From assembly GCF_040436345.1 (NCBI RefSeq), contig NC_133223.1:17957113-18021112 (forward strand): 64,000 bases of DNA. Reading direction: 5' to 3'. The notes below the pieces were generated by a model. The model had not been told where the DNA came from, did not search any database, and worked only from the letters and a program-made list of their open reading frames with translations. Of the stretch, positions 46,108-59,740 are shown piece after piece (the stretch's first letter is position 1; each line of letters starts with the position of its first letter). This stretch comes from Pagrus major. Its lineage: Eukaryota > Chordata > Actinopteri > Spariformes > Sparidae. Both the position numbers and the translations under genes were made by a program.

Positions 46108-46360
46108 CCCATCCTGGCTTCCTTACATTGGTTACCTGTTAGAACTGATTTTAAGATTTTATTGATTACTCACAAAGCCCTGAGAGTTTTTTTCTTTTTC
46201 CTTTTTACAGATCTCTTATTGCCCTATGTCCCTTCCCACTCCCTGAGATCCTCAGATGCATCATTCTTTGCTGTTTCAAGGTCTAGATTAACACACAAAG
46301 GTGACAGAATCTTTGCAGTCAGGGCTCCTAAATTACCTGCCTGAGGAGATCAGGGCTGTA
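46108..46360 (+). pseudogene. LINE ORF2 C-terminal remnant (L2/Rex1-like)
   Basis: The frame reads LASLHWLPVRTDFKILLITH, KALRVF, LLLPYVPSHSLRSSDASFF and GDRIFAVRAPKL. It is the conserved C-terminal portion after the reverse transcriptase domain of CR1/L2/Rex1-clade LINE proteins. It is truncated on both sides and a short T-rich expansion (46187-46208) disrupts it. It is a dead 5'-truncated copy on the + strand. Confidence 0.8.
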
Positions 46361-46802
46361 AACTCAGCATAAACTAGCATCTTTATACTCAACTCTTCAT
46401 ATAAATTTTTATCTATCTATTTATTACTTATCTATTAATATTTATACATATTATACATACTATATTGTACTTACGATACATACTACAGTGTGTATTATAA
46501 TATACTTATTATAAGTACATATTATATGTATGGCATATATGTGCATTTTACATTATATACAGATGATGACACATTAAATGATACTTAAATTGTGTAGTTA
46601 TCATTTATATGTGTCATAATATGCCTATTTTTTATATAATTATAGTATTACTACATAATAAAAGTAAAGGTAAAGGTTAATCACCAGGGTTGTAAAACAA
46701 AACTGTGTATCGTCCTTTTATGCGACATAAGAGAAAAAAAAGAAAAACAAATGAAACAGATGAAGCAGTCTGATACATAAACTAAAATAAAGGCTACATA
46801 TA

Positions 46803-46805
<3 letters not shown>

Positions 46806-46855
<50 letters not shown>
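46806..46855. repeat. (TA)n microsatellite
   Basis: A perfect TA run of about 50 bp in the itga6-dlx2 spacer, within a longer AT-rich area (46380-46860). Confidence 0.96.
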
Positions 46856-46856
<1 letters not shown>

Positions 46857-46859
46857 GTG

Positions 46860-48920
46860 TCCTATATCTACATGTATACAGTGAGATGATCCTGTACAAT
46901 CCAAGTGTCTGTGCAATAATATTTAAATACTTCCATGTTTACTTATTAGTATCCCACATGGAGGTGAATATAGTAATATAGTAATTATTACTTCCTGCTT
47001 ATCAATTTTACTATCTGGCTTTATCTTTCATCACTTTTATTTATTCAGCTTCCGCCTCTTGAACTGCTGTAATAATTGAATTTCAACCGCACAGAATCAA
47101 TTTTATTAAACCTGGCATGGCACTGTTAAGTACTGTGGCAGAAGAAAACCAACACCACACACAACTCTCTAAAATCCTAACATTGAATCTGAACTTTTAT
47201 TAACATAAGTGTAATATAACTACAGGTAAACTGGAGTCAAGACCTTTTGTTCCACACTGTGGAACTACATCAACTACAACTACACTTCATCTTTGCAAAA
47301 GAGGATGTGAAAGAGCATCTCAACAAACTTAGCAAGCTGAACATAAGCTGCTATGGGCTATTGCATTTTGCACGCTATGCAGGCGCTGTGGTTTTAACAC
47401 CTGTTCAAAACATAGTCCTTTGCAACAAGAATAGGATGTACTCTGAAAGCTAGAGGTATGATTTTCTAAGATGCATGTTCTGATTAAGAACGATTAGAAA
47501 GATTAAGAATTGAACTGTTTGAAAGTTAAAGCTGTGATATGAATGTTGTGATTTGACACTGATGAATTCATGTGGTATATTGTTGTGGTTGAGAACTTGA
47601 GTTCATGACTGAAACTCACGTGGTTTTGATGTGAAAAAAAATCACAGGTACGAGGTACGATATGTCTTGCACCACCTATACACACACATATTTCGTAATT
47701 AACCAGATAGTTACATGAGTAACATAAATACATCCTGAAATAAGTGTTACAATGATGATTTGGTGATTAGAAAGCCAGGCTGGAAGTTCCCTAATAAGCA
47801 ACTTGCGTGTAGATTGTTTAGGGAGTTCTTTAGCCCTGGTTAAGAAGTGTTTGACTGGTCATTTCATTAATCTAATCAGGGGATTATTTCATTGCAATAA
47901 TATTTTAGTACTAATATGTTGAACTCAAAGTTGCTCATTTTAAGGTCACTATTAATCATGTGTGGCAACTTGCCAACCTCCTCAAGCACTGAAGAGATAT
48001 TAAATAATGGATGGCCATTTTAATAAGGATTAGGCTAAATTATTGATAGCTGAGGAAAAAACAAGGAAAGATGCTTCTTTTATGTAGAGAGTAATTTTGT
48101 CCATTTTTACACTTAGAAAAGACAAAGATAAGACAATATGAACTGGAAAATGCTGAATACATATGTAAAGCTGTCTGACTGGTGTGCTGAAGCCAGGTCA
48201 GGAGAAGCTCCTGTAAAAATGTGATTTTGGAACGCGTGATAAAACTCGCTCACATCTGTGTCCTGTCATTGGGCATCATTTTCATGTCGCTGAACACTCA
48301 GAAGATCCACAATAACAGCTGCTCTGCAGCAGAAGAGAAAACATCCAAATTATAATCAACCAACTGGGCATGACCATCAAGTAGCAAAATCAACCATCTA
48401 TTTCATGACAGGCTAAAAAAAAAGTATGATAAGAACGATGTAACTGGAGTCTGTTCTGTTATGAATGCTTTGGCACATCCTGATCTTGACTATGAACTCT
48501 GAGATTGTGGAAGTATGTTATGAAATCCTCCCTGACCTGACCATCTAAAAATCTGATGACTTCTGCATTCTCCAGAGGAACCTCCTTCATTTTTCAATCG
48601 ACTTTGAAGCTTTTCTTGAGAAGTATCTGACTATTTTATCCTCTGGCATCTCTGAACTGCCAGCAGAAAACATACTGGATCACAGTGACTTTACAAGTAC
48701 TGTACATAAATGTATGTTTTCGTAAAAAAGACTCGTCTCTTGGGAGTCAAATAGAACTAACTTGGGCAAACAGTCCTGAGAAGAAAAGTTAGAAAAATTA
48801 TTTGCAACTGTGTTGTAGTGGAACAAAACATACTTTCACACTTTCAAAGTTCACTGACCATCAGACGACCTCATCAACCCAGCCTTAATGAAAAGAATCC
48901 TGCATAGAGAAGATAATTGC
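46860..48920. other. Intergenic sequence, no recognised feature
   Basis: AT-rich with no supported gene. Short frames on both strands lack recognisable domains. Confidence 0.5.
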
Positions 48921-48929
48921 TCACATGAC

Positions 48930-49230
48930 TTCCATTTTGAACGATGAGAATGATTAATTAGACAGTCTTTTCCAGCCTCTATGGACTCTGACTGGACAAT
49001 TTTCACTCACTCTGGCTATGATAACGGGCAGCTGAATACAGAGACTGTGCTCTACTAATGAGCAGTGACATGCAGCCCCATTGGCCCACGGTGGGAGCGG
49101 ATTGCTTCCCTTTCAGAAGAACAATGGACAGATAGAAGCCTCCCTGGACTGGATCTAGGGGTCCTGCTGCAGAGTCACCACAGAAAACCCATCATGACAA
49201 AGGGACAGAATAAAGGAAAATAATAACATG
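48930..49230. promoter_or_regulatory. Candidate conserved element upstream of dlx2
   Basis: Compositionally mixed, non-repetitive sequence about 2.7-2.9 kb upstream of the dlx2 start. It has a homeodomain-type site GATTAATTAGAC near 48951, ACTAATGAGCAG near 49055 and GCCCCATTGGCCC near 49074. It stands out from the low-complexity surroundings. Conservation could not be tested, so this is a suggestion only. Confidence 0.3.
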
Positions 49231-50159
49231 CAGTGAAATTAATCAAAATGAATAAATATATACCGAAAGAGAACAACAACTGCATAACAGCCTTTCCCAG
49301 GCTAAAGAAAATTAAAGAGGCATTCCACCAATTTTACTCGTAAAGATTAGTTGGGAAGGACTACTACTGTGGTGTATGGTGTTATAATATATATGTATAA
49401 TGTATTATTTTTTCTGAGGTTCTGGAGGAGTTTTCTTAAGTGTGAGAAGATTATTAGTGACCTCATCCAGGTATCTCTGCTTGGCATTGACGAACCCAAA
49501 TTTATGCCAGAAAGCCTGTGTTATTAACTGGGTGCATTAAGTTTGAAATATGTGGCTGTTTACCAGGCAGGGAAGGTGAAAGGCAGTCAAATTACATTAT
49601 GGGAATTGTAGGGTCCAACATTTTTGGAACATAGCCCATCCTAGGAATTAAAAGTCAGGATGTGCTTCTGTTAGTTTCATTTCAGTTTGATTTAAAAGTC
49701 TTTTTAAATGATTTTGTCAATTTATTTTTTTATTTATTTTGGTGGCTTGAAATCAGTGACGTCCCATTCCCTATCTCCTCAACCACCCATAAACCATCAA
49801 CTTGTCATCTTTCAGATTAAGAAATGCTACTATTTCAAAAGGTTAACGAGTCTATCAGGATAGTATCAGGTATTTATTTTATTTGTTGAAGTGAAACAGC
49901 CCTGCGACAAATAGCATATAGCCATGTGGAGTTCTGATGTATCATTTCTGAAGCTATATAGTGTGTTATTTTGTAATGGGGGTTATTTTCAATATTGAGG
50001 TCAATATACCAAAAAGATTAAAATGTTCACCATCACTACAGTTAAACATGCCTCTAATGGGCAGATAAGCTTCATAAAGATAGTTTAAAGCTATTGTTTT
50101 GGCTTGCATTTGCCCTGTTTACCCATGATATTGTCTGGAGTGTCACTACTTCTGTGTGC

Positions 50160-50650
50160 TTTGATGACTTGCAACTTGACTGGAAATTTTAAAAAATGAC
50201 TTGAGACTCAACTTAGACTTGGAATTTAAAGACTCGTGGCTTGACTTGAGACATGAATTTGAGCCTGAGATTTGAGACATGAATCGAATTACATGTCTGC
50301 GTTCATTTTAGGTTTTCAGGAGAAGTAGTAGTAGATTTGTTCTTCTGGCTGAGGTGAGAATATTCTTTTTTAGAAAAAATTAAGAATTATATAAACGTTT
50401 TAAAAGTGATATGTTTTTTGTTTGTTACATTCATTTTACTGAATATCATTAACTATATTACAAATTCACCTCTCTGTCATCTTTCTATTATACAGATACT
50501 AATATCTTGTCTCTGCAGGTAAGACTGCTATCTGCTATCCTATCTTGGATAGGAAAAAACTGACTTGACTTGGGAACTGACTTGCATTAACTAAGGACTT
50601 GACTCTACTTGACTTGCCCAAGAAAAAGTGACTTGGGACTTGCTAGAGAG
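50160..50650. repeat. Degenerate ACTTG/GACTTG minisatellite, interrupted
   Basis: Two blocks (about 50160-50290 and 50555-50650) contain many copies of ACTTG, GACTTGA and ACTTGGGACTTG in one orientation. The 260 bp between them are unrelated. This motif array is a familiar diverged satellite-like repeat of fish genomes. Confidence 0.7.
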
Positions 50651-51479
50651 ACTAGACCAATTAATTTGGGCTTCATGTCTGCACTCTGGCCAACAAGAAA
50701 TAGTAAAGTCTGATCAATACATGCATTGATACATAAAGTCCATCCCGTTTGCAGCAATAAAAGGAACTATGCTGCCATCTTGTGGCGATGTACACAGGCG
50801 CCTCAACAACTCTGTGAACACATGAAGTTCTTCACTCCCAGGGGACCTAAACGCATCACGACGCGGAACAACCAACACTTGGGACTCCATGTGAAGTTGT
50901 GGTGGTGAGCCGCCGGTCTCCACACAGTTGTGAAGGGAGTTTGTTAACAAGGCGGCCCATCTGGTTGCTGTGCACCAAATGCAGACAAAAGGAAATGCAA
51001 CAGGAAAAGGGGTTGTAAGTCTGATTCCAAGCACATGGGGGCGCTGTAGCTATTTCCTGCAGTCACCTCTCAGCATCAAGCACAGAAGTTGATTTTGTAA
51101 CACTTTTGAATGCCTCTTTGACCGACCTTCCATTCCTCTGTGTGGTTTTGACTAGTTTTGGAAGTGTTACTTAGTTTTGTTTTTTTTGTTAGTTTTTTTT
51201 ATTTTTGGACAAAAATGTGACCAAGAATAAGAAAAAGGCCTGTGGTTCCATCAAAACGAGCACAGTGCAGAAAAACGGGTATAAATCTGCCATATTGGCA
51301 AGCGTAAAATTCAAATGTAGAGGGCAAACCGCCAATTTAATGGTGCATTTATCTGATGTGTGGTACATCCATGTGTTGATGTCATATTATCTTCTTGACG
51401 AATGGCTGAGTGCGCACAGAGATGAATTACTCGATCTGTGTAAGGGCAGACGTGTCGGGCCTGCAGGTTCAGTCACGGT

Positions 51480-51867
51480 ACCTTTTCTCTGATTCTTTTG
51501 AGATGCTTTGATGGAAAACTCTCAGCAGACGACCGGGACAGACAGACCTGAACAAATAATGGAGGGTGGACGCGGTGGGGAGTAGTCAGTCGTGCAGCCC
51601 TTACTCATTGGTTGCCTCAGACACAGTAGCTCTCCCTCTCACTCTCTCATAAATGCGCTCCCACCACCGACCGTAGCAGATAATCACAGGCCACTGTGAG
51701 AGGGACACACCTTCCGCTGATTTTGCCACAGTTTACACGGGGATGCGTTTCGATTCGCGCAAAGGTATCATCAGTCCAAGATTCGAGTCGTGTTTTCAGC
51801 TCGCGGTTTTGCAATTTGGCGATTTTTGCGCGTAGGCTGTGCGAGATTGCTCCGCTCCAACTCGAAG
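51480..51867 (+). promoter_or_regulatory. dlx2a: dlx2 proximal promoter and 5' UTR
   Basis: The 390 bp before the dlx2 start shift from AT-rich to CpG-containing sequence. CTCATTGGTTGCC (about 51603) holds an inverted CCAAT box, and CTCATAAATGCG (about 51647) is a weak TATA-like string. In-frame upstream codons before the ATG do not match the family, so translation starts at 51868. The transcription start is not determinable here. Confidence 0.5.
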
Positions 51868-53228
<1,361 letters not shown>

Positions 53229-53940
53229 AACAAAAAACAAAAAGATCGGGTTTAAATCGGACAATACTGGTGAATAAAGAGAAAAAAAAACGAAAGAAAA
53301 ATGCCAATACCTTCATTTTACAGACCTCGTGTGTGCGCCATGCGAACTTTACGCGCAAGAAGTTATCGGAGCCAGACAGGTTCATGGACCTTGCCGGTTT
53401 TCGCGCTGGCAAATGGTAGACACAGATTTCTACAGTTATTTTTGTATTTATTTATTTTGTTTATGTCGAGGGATGAATGAACCACTATTACCCAAAGCAA
53501 TCACAGCCTGGGCGCAAGCCTACTTTTACGCGGACGTCACTTTTTTGCCATTCCTGCGAAATAAAACAATTGACCGCAGGACAACCTGTCACAGATGTAG
53601 CACAAGTTAACTGTATCGTGCCTTTTTCAATATGACCTCATTTTGTTGTGCGATAAAAACAGCTTACCTTTATCCATTCCACATGTTCATTAGTTGATTT
53701 GAATAAACTGGGGGGTAAGTGTCTGAATCCACGTTTGTAAATATTTTACCACATCTTTTTGATATCTCACGTCGCTTCGACTCTTTTTTATGTTATCGGT
53801 GCAAATCCATTAATTAACCACCGTAAGCTACTGATTGTCCTACCCTCGGATTTACTTGTATCACACTTAACTGTATTTTTGTCTTATTTATTTTAGCAGT
53901 GTTTCATATATGGCCAGACGTTATTTAAATAAAAATGTTT
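53229..53940 (+). terminator. dlx2a: dlx2 3' UTR with poly(A) signals
   Basis: AATAAA occurs at 53560-53565, 53702-53707 and 53928-53933. The sequence lacks repeats and has moderate GC up to about 53630, consistent with UTR. Which site is used is unknown. Confidence 0.5.
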
Positions 53941-54589
53941 TCTGTGCAAATGCAACTCTCTCTTTCTTTCCTGACAGCCATTTATTTACGACTGGGGACA
54001 TTTATATGCTATTGTCTTATTCCTTTTGCAACATAGGCTTTTATGTACAAAATAATTGCCTGCCTGAATTGATGGCCTATTTATTTATTTTATTGTTTAA
54101 GAGCATACAATGAAGCTTGGTGAATGCTGCATTATTATTATTATTATTATTTTTCAGAAAGACCTCACAATAGCTTAATATTAGCTAAAAATTTAACCTG
54201 TTTAGGGAAACTCCATGGTGTCTTATAATGGGCTAAGACAGCTACACACATGTTACAGTTATTTATTTTTATTTATTTACCTGTATATTGGTTGTGAGGG
54301 GCTGAAACTGATGTAAAAAAACAGGATAAAAGCACACTTGTAGGCTAGCTAACAAAACTATTAGCCTGTAGCTTAATACGCTAACTTCTAAGTGCGTTGC
54401 TTAGCAACCATGTTAATAACTACCAGCTAACGTTAGCTTGAAGTTTGGACGGTTGGAGTTTAAGCTAGCTGGACACTCACTTTCAACATTAGACAACGTT
54501 ACGCTGAATAAAATATATTTTTTATGTAATAATATGTTGTTTGTGATTACAACGGTGCTACAATAAGCGTAAACGACCTTTAAAATAAT

Positions 54590-54860
54590 CCCTCAGCCGT
54601 CCCGGCTCCATCAGCAGATGATTAGCCGAACCGGGGCTCACTCAGGCAGGCAGGCAGGCAGGCAGAGGGAGAGGCCCGGGGCGCAGGCTCAGCAGAGGAG
54701 GGAGTCGACACAACAACACGCCTTGGCATGCGAGAGAGGGGAAGAAGATGAGGGTATGTGGCTGCATGAACCGAGCACAAGCTCCTCAGACTCTGTGGAG
54801 TCAGAGAGCTGCTTACCAGACGTTTTATGAACTCAGCCTAACAAGAGGAAAAGAGAGGAA
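54590..54860. other. CpG-bearing GC-rich patch with (GGCA)n
   Basis: A local GC-rich, CpG-containing stretch in the dlx2-dlx1 spacer with CAGGCAGGCAGGCAGGCAG at about 54643-54664, then GGCCCGGGGCGCAGG. It could be a non-coding RNA promoter or merely a CpG patch. Nearby open frames show no family signature. Confidence 0.4.
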
Positions 54861-55554
54861 CTGGGACAGCCCGGAGTTAAAACATCATGGAAACATTTCT
54901 CACGTCTCACAAGTGAAGCCTGTGATCTCTAAGACGAGCAGATTGACCTACATTGTGTTTGTGGCTCATGTGGGGCCTGTAGGCTACTGGGAAAACACAG
55001 GCACACGTCCAAAAACTAAATTTAATGCTGCCAGGAATTTTATTTTAGTCAATTCAGCGATTTTATGAGGCTATTTTAACTCCGATAGAACGAGTGGGGG
55101 GGCTTATTATTATTAATACACATCCCCATCACTTAGCTAGTTCTCATTCATGATCCACACTGTCTATCCCACACGCTTCCCTTCAAACGACCACGGGCCA
55201 CAGAGTGGGATCGTTTCCTTCTACATAATTAGGACTGTAGCTTGTCAGCGGTTGCTGTATCTCCATGATGGAGCCTCCTCCCCGGAGCTGACAGGATCAG
55301 ATCCGAGGCATGCATGCATGCAGCAGGTCCAACATAACATCTACATGTAGCCTACACACCCACATTTACATTAATGTGCACATTTGTAGATTTAATTGTC
55401 TGTGTTGAGAGTGCATGCATGATGGCTGCACCATGAAATAACACGATATTCTCCTAAACATTCACTCGTGTGAACTAGTCAGCACAGATTTGTTAATAAC
55501 ACTCACGTAAACTAGCCTATTTTAGAGTATTTATCGATTTATAACACTGTAATA

Positions 55555-56060
55555 ATCATTTTAAAAATGGATTCCTGGGTGTTCTGCATCTCCAGAGCTA
55601 CTGTGGTTTGCACTCGAGCATTTTTCTAGGCAACTTGTAAATGCCATACCCCTTATCCTAATTTATACCCTGATCTGTAATTTCATCCACATTTGCTCTG
55701 GTTTGAGCATTCTGGCTTTCAAATCTGAAAGCCTGCAATTACTATATAATTCTTCGCAATTTTAGATGTCCTAATATGGGGTGTTATTTTTTACACAAGA
55801 CAATTTCCCGCTATTTCAAGCATCAACATTGTCAAAGTCGTATGTACATAATAAATGGGAATATCAATGCATAGTTTTTAGCCTAACATCTTGACTCGAC
55901 GATAATTATATCCGTGTGGAGCCTACGCAGAATTAGCCTGAATTGCATGGTAACTGCTGCTTTAAATTTTAAAAAATTACTCATAATTTCCCCCCAAAGA
56001 TTACCAAGATCTCGAGTGCACAATGTCATCAGCGTAATGAGGAGTAAACATTTATGCTAA
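55555..56060. promoter_or_regulatory. Candidate dlx1/2 intergenic enhancer (I12a-like position)
   Basis: Unique, non-repetitive sequence between convergent dlx2 and dlx1, with several homeodomain-type cores: GCAATTACTATATAATTC near 55735, TAATTA at 55903-55908, GCGTAATGAGG near 56033. Vertebrate dlx1/dlx2 pairs carry two forebrain enhancers in this spacer (I12a and I12b). The assignment rests on position and motif content only. An alignment to mouse or zebrafish I12a would confirm or refute it. Confidence 0.4.
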
Positions 56061-56659
56061 TAATCTACATTTTTTTCCCCATCAGCTATAAAGAGGGGAA
56101 ATAAAGCAGACATTTTCAGTCATATTCTGAACTCTGTCTGCTGCTATAGCTTAGAGACCAACACATGGGACACATTTTGTGGGATTTAAGCGCTCGTCTT
56201 TTCCTTGTGTCTGTGCTGCAGGATGATGCTGCTCACATCTGCCTCCATGCTGCTTTCTGACAAGCCTGAGAGGGAGCTTCCTTTTAAAGCTGAGAGGTGC
56301 GTATTTAAATTTATTATTATTATTATTTTTCTTTAAACATATTCATTAAATGTTGCTTGACGAGTGAATGTATTTCAGATGATTAAAAACAGGAAGCCAG
56401 GCTTGATTTTCCTTACAGGCATAATTTATCTCCTTTTTTCCCCCCCCTCACATTTATTTATTTTTATTGTCATTCATATCGGTGAATGCTTCTGGTTCTT
56501 TGATGCTATTCTGCAGACTTATTTCAAAGACTAGTTCCCTGGTAAAATCTTGGATGTCTCCTGTGTATTTAATGTGCAACCAAAGAGCTGCTTTTGTGCA
56601 AAAAAAGAAGTCCTATAGCTGAGAAAGCTGCACACACCGAGGGAGGAAATGTAAGGAAG

Positions 56660-57085
56660 GGGAGACACACAAGTTGTTCTCTAATTCAGTCGCTGCTGCT
56701 CTCATTACTCTTACATTGTGCTCTGCTAATTTTGAAGCCTCTCCGCATTGACAACTCCGTGATGTACACCTGCAAGCAATTTGCCAGCCTTATACATAGG
56801 CTAAGTCTAAGGGAACAGTGACGAAATGGCAGCTCACCTATTTCGCCAATTTTTCTCCCATTGCAGCAGCACATTTCTTTCAGAGCACTATCTCTTTTGT
56901 CAGCGCAGAAAGATCCTCCTTGCGACAAAAAATGCTCATAATTACCTCAGAGATAGGAAACTGCATTAGAATAAATAAGGGCGAAATTACTGTAATTATG
57001 GTGGGTTTGATGGGCTCAGCTCGTATAATCAAGGGGAGAATACAGCGAAATAACACTGACCCTCTTGGATGTGCAGCTGCGCCTT
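56660..57085. promoter_or_regulatory. Candidate dlx1/2 intergenic enhancer (I12b-like)
   Basis: About 425 bp of balanced, non-repetitive sequence in the middle of the spacer, with paired Dlx-type sites TAATTA at 56939-56944 and TAATTA at 56993-56998, and an E-box CAGCTG at 57074-57079. Established knowledge: the I12b enhancer is bound by Dlx proteins at TAATT sites and by Ascl1 at an E-box. Here this combination is seen in a conserved-looking block (CATTGACAACTCCGTGATGT; TTTGTCAGCGCAGAAAGATC). This is the strongest enhancer candidate in the window, but unproven. Confidence 0.5.
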
Positions 57086-57375
57086 TCTAGGACTAGGTAG
57101 GCAGATTTCTGTTCACTACAGCAGCAGCAGCACAATTCATATTATTTCTTAATGGTATCGAAATATACATAGGCCTGCTCTACTTTACAAAGGACTGCAT
57201 ATGTTTTGAGTTGCGCATTAAAATAACAATGGGGACAGGGCTGAAGAAGAGGATGTTACACAAGGTGCAGACAATATAGATAAACAAGGACAGAGATTAT
57301 TTTTCTTTTTAGTCCTTGAAAAGCTGATTAGTTGGTTTGAGTGTCATTCTGTTTCTGTATAAGAATACTATCAAA

Positions 57376-57413
57376 GATATAATAATAATGATGATGATAA
57401 CAACAACAACAAC

Positions 57414-57452
<39 letters not shown>
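57376..57452. repeat. Compound (AAT)n/(GAT)n/(AAC)n microsatellite
   Basis: A tract of AATAATAATGATGATGATAA, then AACAACAAC, then many AAT units. It lies next to the enhancer candidate and is likely variable in length. Confidence 0.93.
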
Positions 57453-57453
<1 letters not shown>

Positions 57454-58667
57454 TATTTTGATGGTTTCGAGCAGTTATTTTAATAAATTCGAAATGAATG
57501 TTGTCTTTTATTATGATGTTATAAATGCTTCTCTGGACTCCTGTCCTCTTAAAAGGATGCTGTGCAGACGCACAAATTGCATCAAATTTGTCATTATAAT
57601 TGCAAACATTAATATATTCATGGGTACATTGCAGCTGCAGGAGAGCTGGGAGCTACAAGTCGCGCATTTACAATCAATTTCCGTTTTTTTAAACTTTTTT
57701 TTTTTTCTTCCGGCATCTCAGGAAATACATTTTGTTTGTGTGCTTATCATTATTTGTTTTAATTAGTGATATTTTACCCTGTGTGACTAGTCCGGTGTTA
57801 ACGTTGCTCGCATGGACAGGTAAATCCACCTGTATCAATGGCAGCTTAGTTTCTTTTATGGCATTTTGCTCAAAATAAATTACATTAAAATTAAATAACG
57901 ACTGTTCGTAGCAGGAAAATAAATGCAAGCAAAAAAACCCCGCATTTTTAAAATGTTGTTTCTCACCACAATAGCCGCATTTTAACACGTTTTAATAGGC
58001 TACACAAAAACCCCTCAAAAGGCTCACTGCGACACCGCGTAACTGGAGTAAATGAATAAAGTGTGAAGAAGGCCTTTGAACTTTTCACTCTCACTGATCT
58101 CTATAATCCGCCTTGTGTCCTCTGTGCTCATCCAGTCCTTTTTGCAGCACCTGCCTCTCGCGCAATTATTCACTTAACACACACAATTGATCGCTCTCAT
58201 TCATTGCCGAAAACGGGGATTGTCGGGAGACAAATAGAAGGAAGATTATCTTTAAGGAAAGCTGAAAAGAAATAAGCGATGTTGTTGAATGAACCCGGGT
58301 CTCCAGCACAGCGACGGTTCAATCACATGCGTTATCAGACAAAGGAGTCAGTGGTTTCTGCCATTTCTTTTACGCATGTTCATTTCTTGTATTTCCCCAT
58401 TTATCACGCTGAACCACATGTAAAGATATTTTCGTGTAGATGCATCTAAAGTCTTGTTTTGGCGATAGTTTTTTAGCCAGCAGCGTCAGGTTTCATCGCT
58501 CCAGAGGTCTGACAACATCTGCAGCCAAACGCTAAACACGACCATAAATCTTAAACGACGAGCCTTTTCGCAGCGCACACGGTGTCTGCTACAATAACCA
58601 ACATGATACTGCTTTGTGTCAGCTCACATTAAACCTGCACCATGCTGAAGCCTTTCTTTTCACATGA

Positions 58668-58714
58668 GAGGAGGGTGGAGGTGGAGGAGGAGGAGGGTGG
58701 AGGTGGTGATGGGG
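58668..58714 (+). other. G-rich GGAGG/GGTGG tract, possible G-quadruplex
   Basis: Multiple GG and GGG runs with short loops (GAGGAGGGTGGAGGTGGAGG and further repeats, ending in GGGG) satisfy loose quadruplex patterns on the + strand. It lies downstream of the dlx1 3' UTR in the intergenic region. Confidence 0.55.
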
Positions 58715-59273
58715 TATTTGAATCAGACACCTTTCTTGACATAATTTAAATCATCATTTTACTGCTTTTGAAACTTTGCACAGTCTGTACATAAACTTCA
58801 GAAACAGATCAATAAATTAAAGTGATCAATACAAAACTAAATATTTTCTATGTTGACTAAAACACATCTCGACGAATACAGAAAGCCTAAAACCCTGTTT
58901 CACAGCGTATCCAGTACAGCACAAAAACAAATCTGAAAATTATGTACAAAATACAGTGACAAAGGAGCTGCTCACCCTCACGATATTTCTTCTTTTTTTT
59001 TCTGTTTTGTTCTGAAGCAGCAAATTGTCAGGCCTTTTACATTGTTCACATAACATCGGGGCACGGCATAGAAAAGCTCTGCTTGCGTTAGTGCAGCATG
59101 AACAACACAGTGTTGTTGTTTCAAACACATGAACACAGACTGACCTCAACAGAAAAAACTCCTCTGAATAATTTAACTTAAATAACAAACACATATAAAC
59201 AACATAGTAGCGAGTTGAGGCTTTGCACAATATGCCCTGTGGTTGAATGTACTGTATAGCCTGATGGTTGGAA

Positions 59274-59279
59274 TTTATT
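59274..59279 (-). terminator. dlx1a: Candidate poly(A) signal of dlx1
   Basis: AATAAA on the minus strand, about 460 nt beyond the dlx1 stop, in an AT-rich context. The stretch 59280-59740 contains no other supported feature and reads as 3' UTR. Confidence 0.5.
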
Positions 59280-59740
59280 CATATTTATTATTATTATTTG
59301 GTTAAAGGATCAATTCTATGGCCTAATCGACCTTTATGAATTTGAGGTCTTCGTCACCTTGGGCCCGACATCTGGTGTAAACAAACACGTGTTTTCTTAT
59401 AAACAGAATAACTCACACAAATATGATTTAAAAAAAAAAATAGAAACTGACACAAAAGTGATAAACAGCAGCCAATAAAAGGATCCATTTGTCGACGCTT
59501 TCCGCTGACTGTCATGGACTTGTTGCCCTTGGGCGCATTGCGCGCCCTCTCAGTCTTTCACTCCATTGCTTGCCTTCATCCGGTATGAGGAGGCCACTGT
59601 GTCAGCTGGCGGCATGCGGCAGCTAACTCCGGGGTTGTTGTTGTGTGATATCAGCGCTGGCTGGGCCGCGCCGAGCGGCTGCAGGGCCCCTTCAACATCC
59701 TGATACACGAGCCACGGCAGGGCTGAGGTCTCTGTTCTCT

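Noticed and set aside
51205-51492. 95-codon + strand frame upstream of dlx2
   Set aside because: No recognisable domain or splice context; lies in the dlx2 upstream region and is best seen as chance.
54618-55068. Two + strand frames in the dlx2-dlx1 spacer
   Set aside because: They arise from the GGCA repeat and GC-rich patch; no homology or conserved motif recognised.
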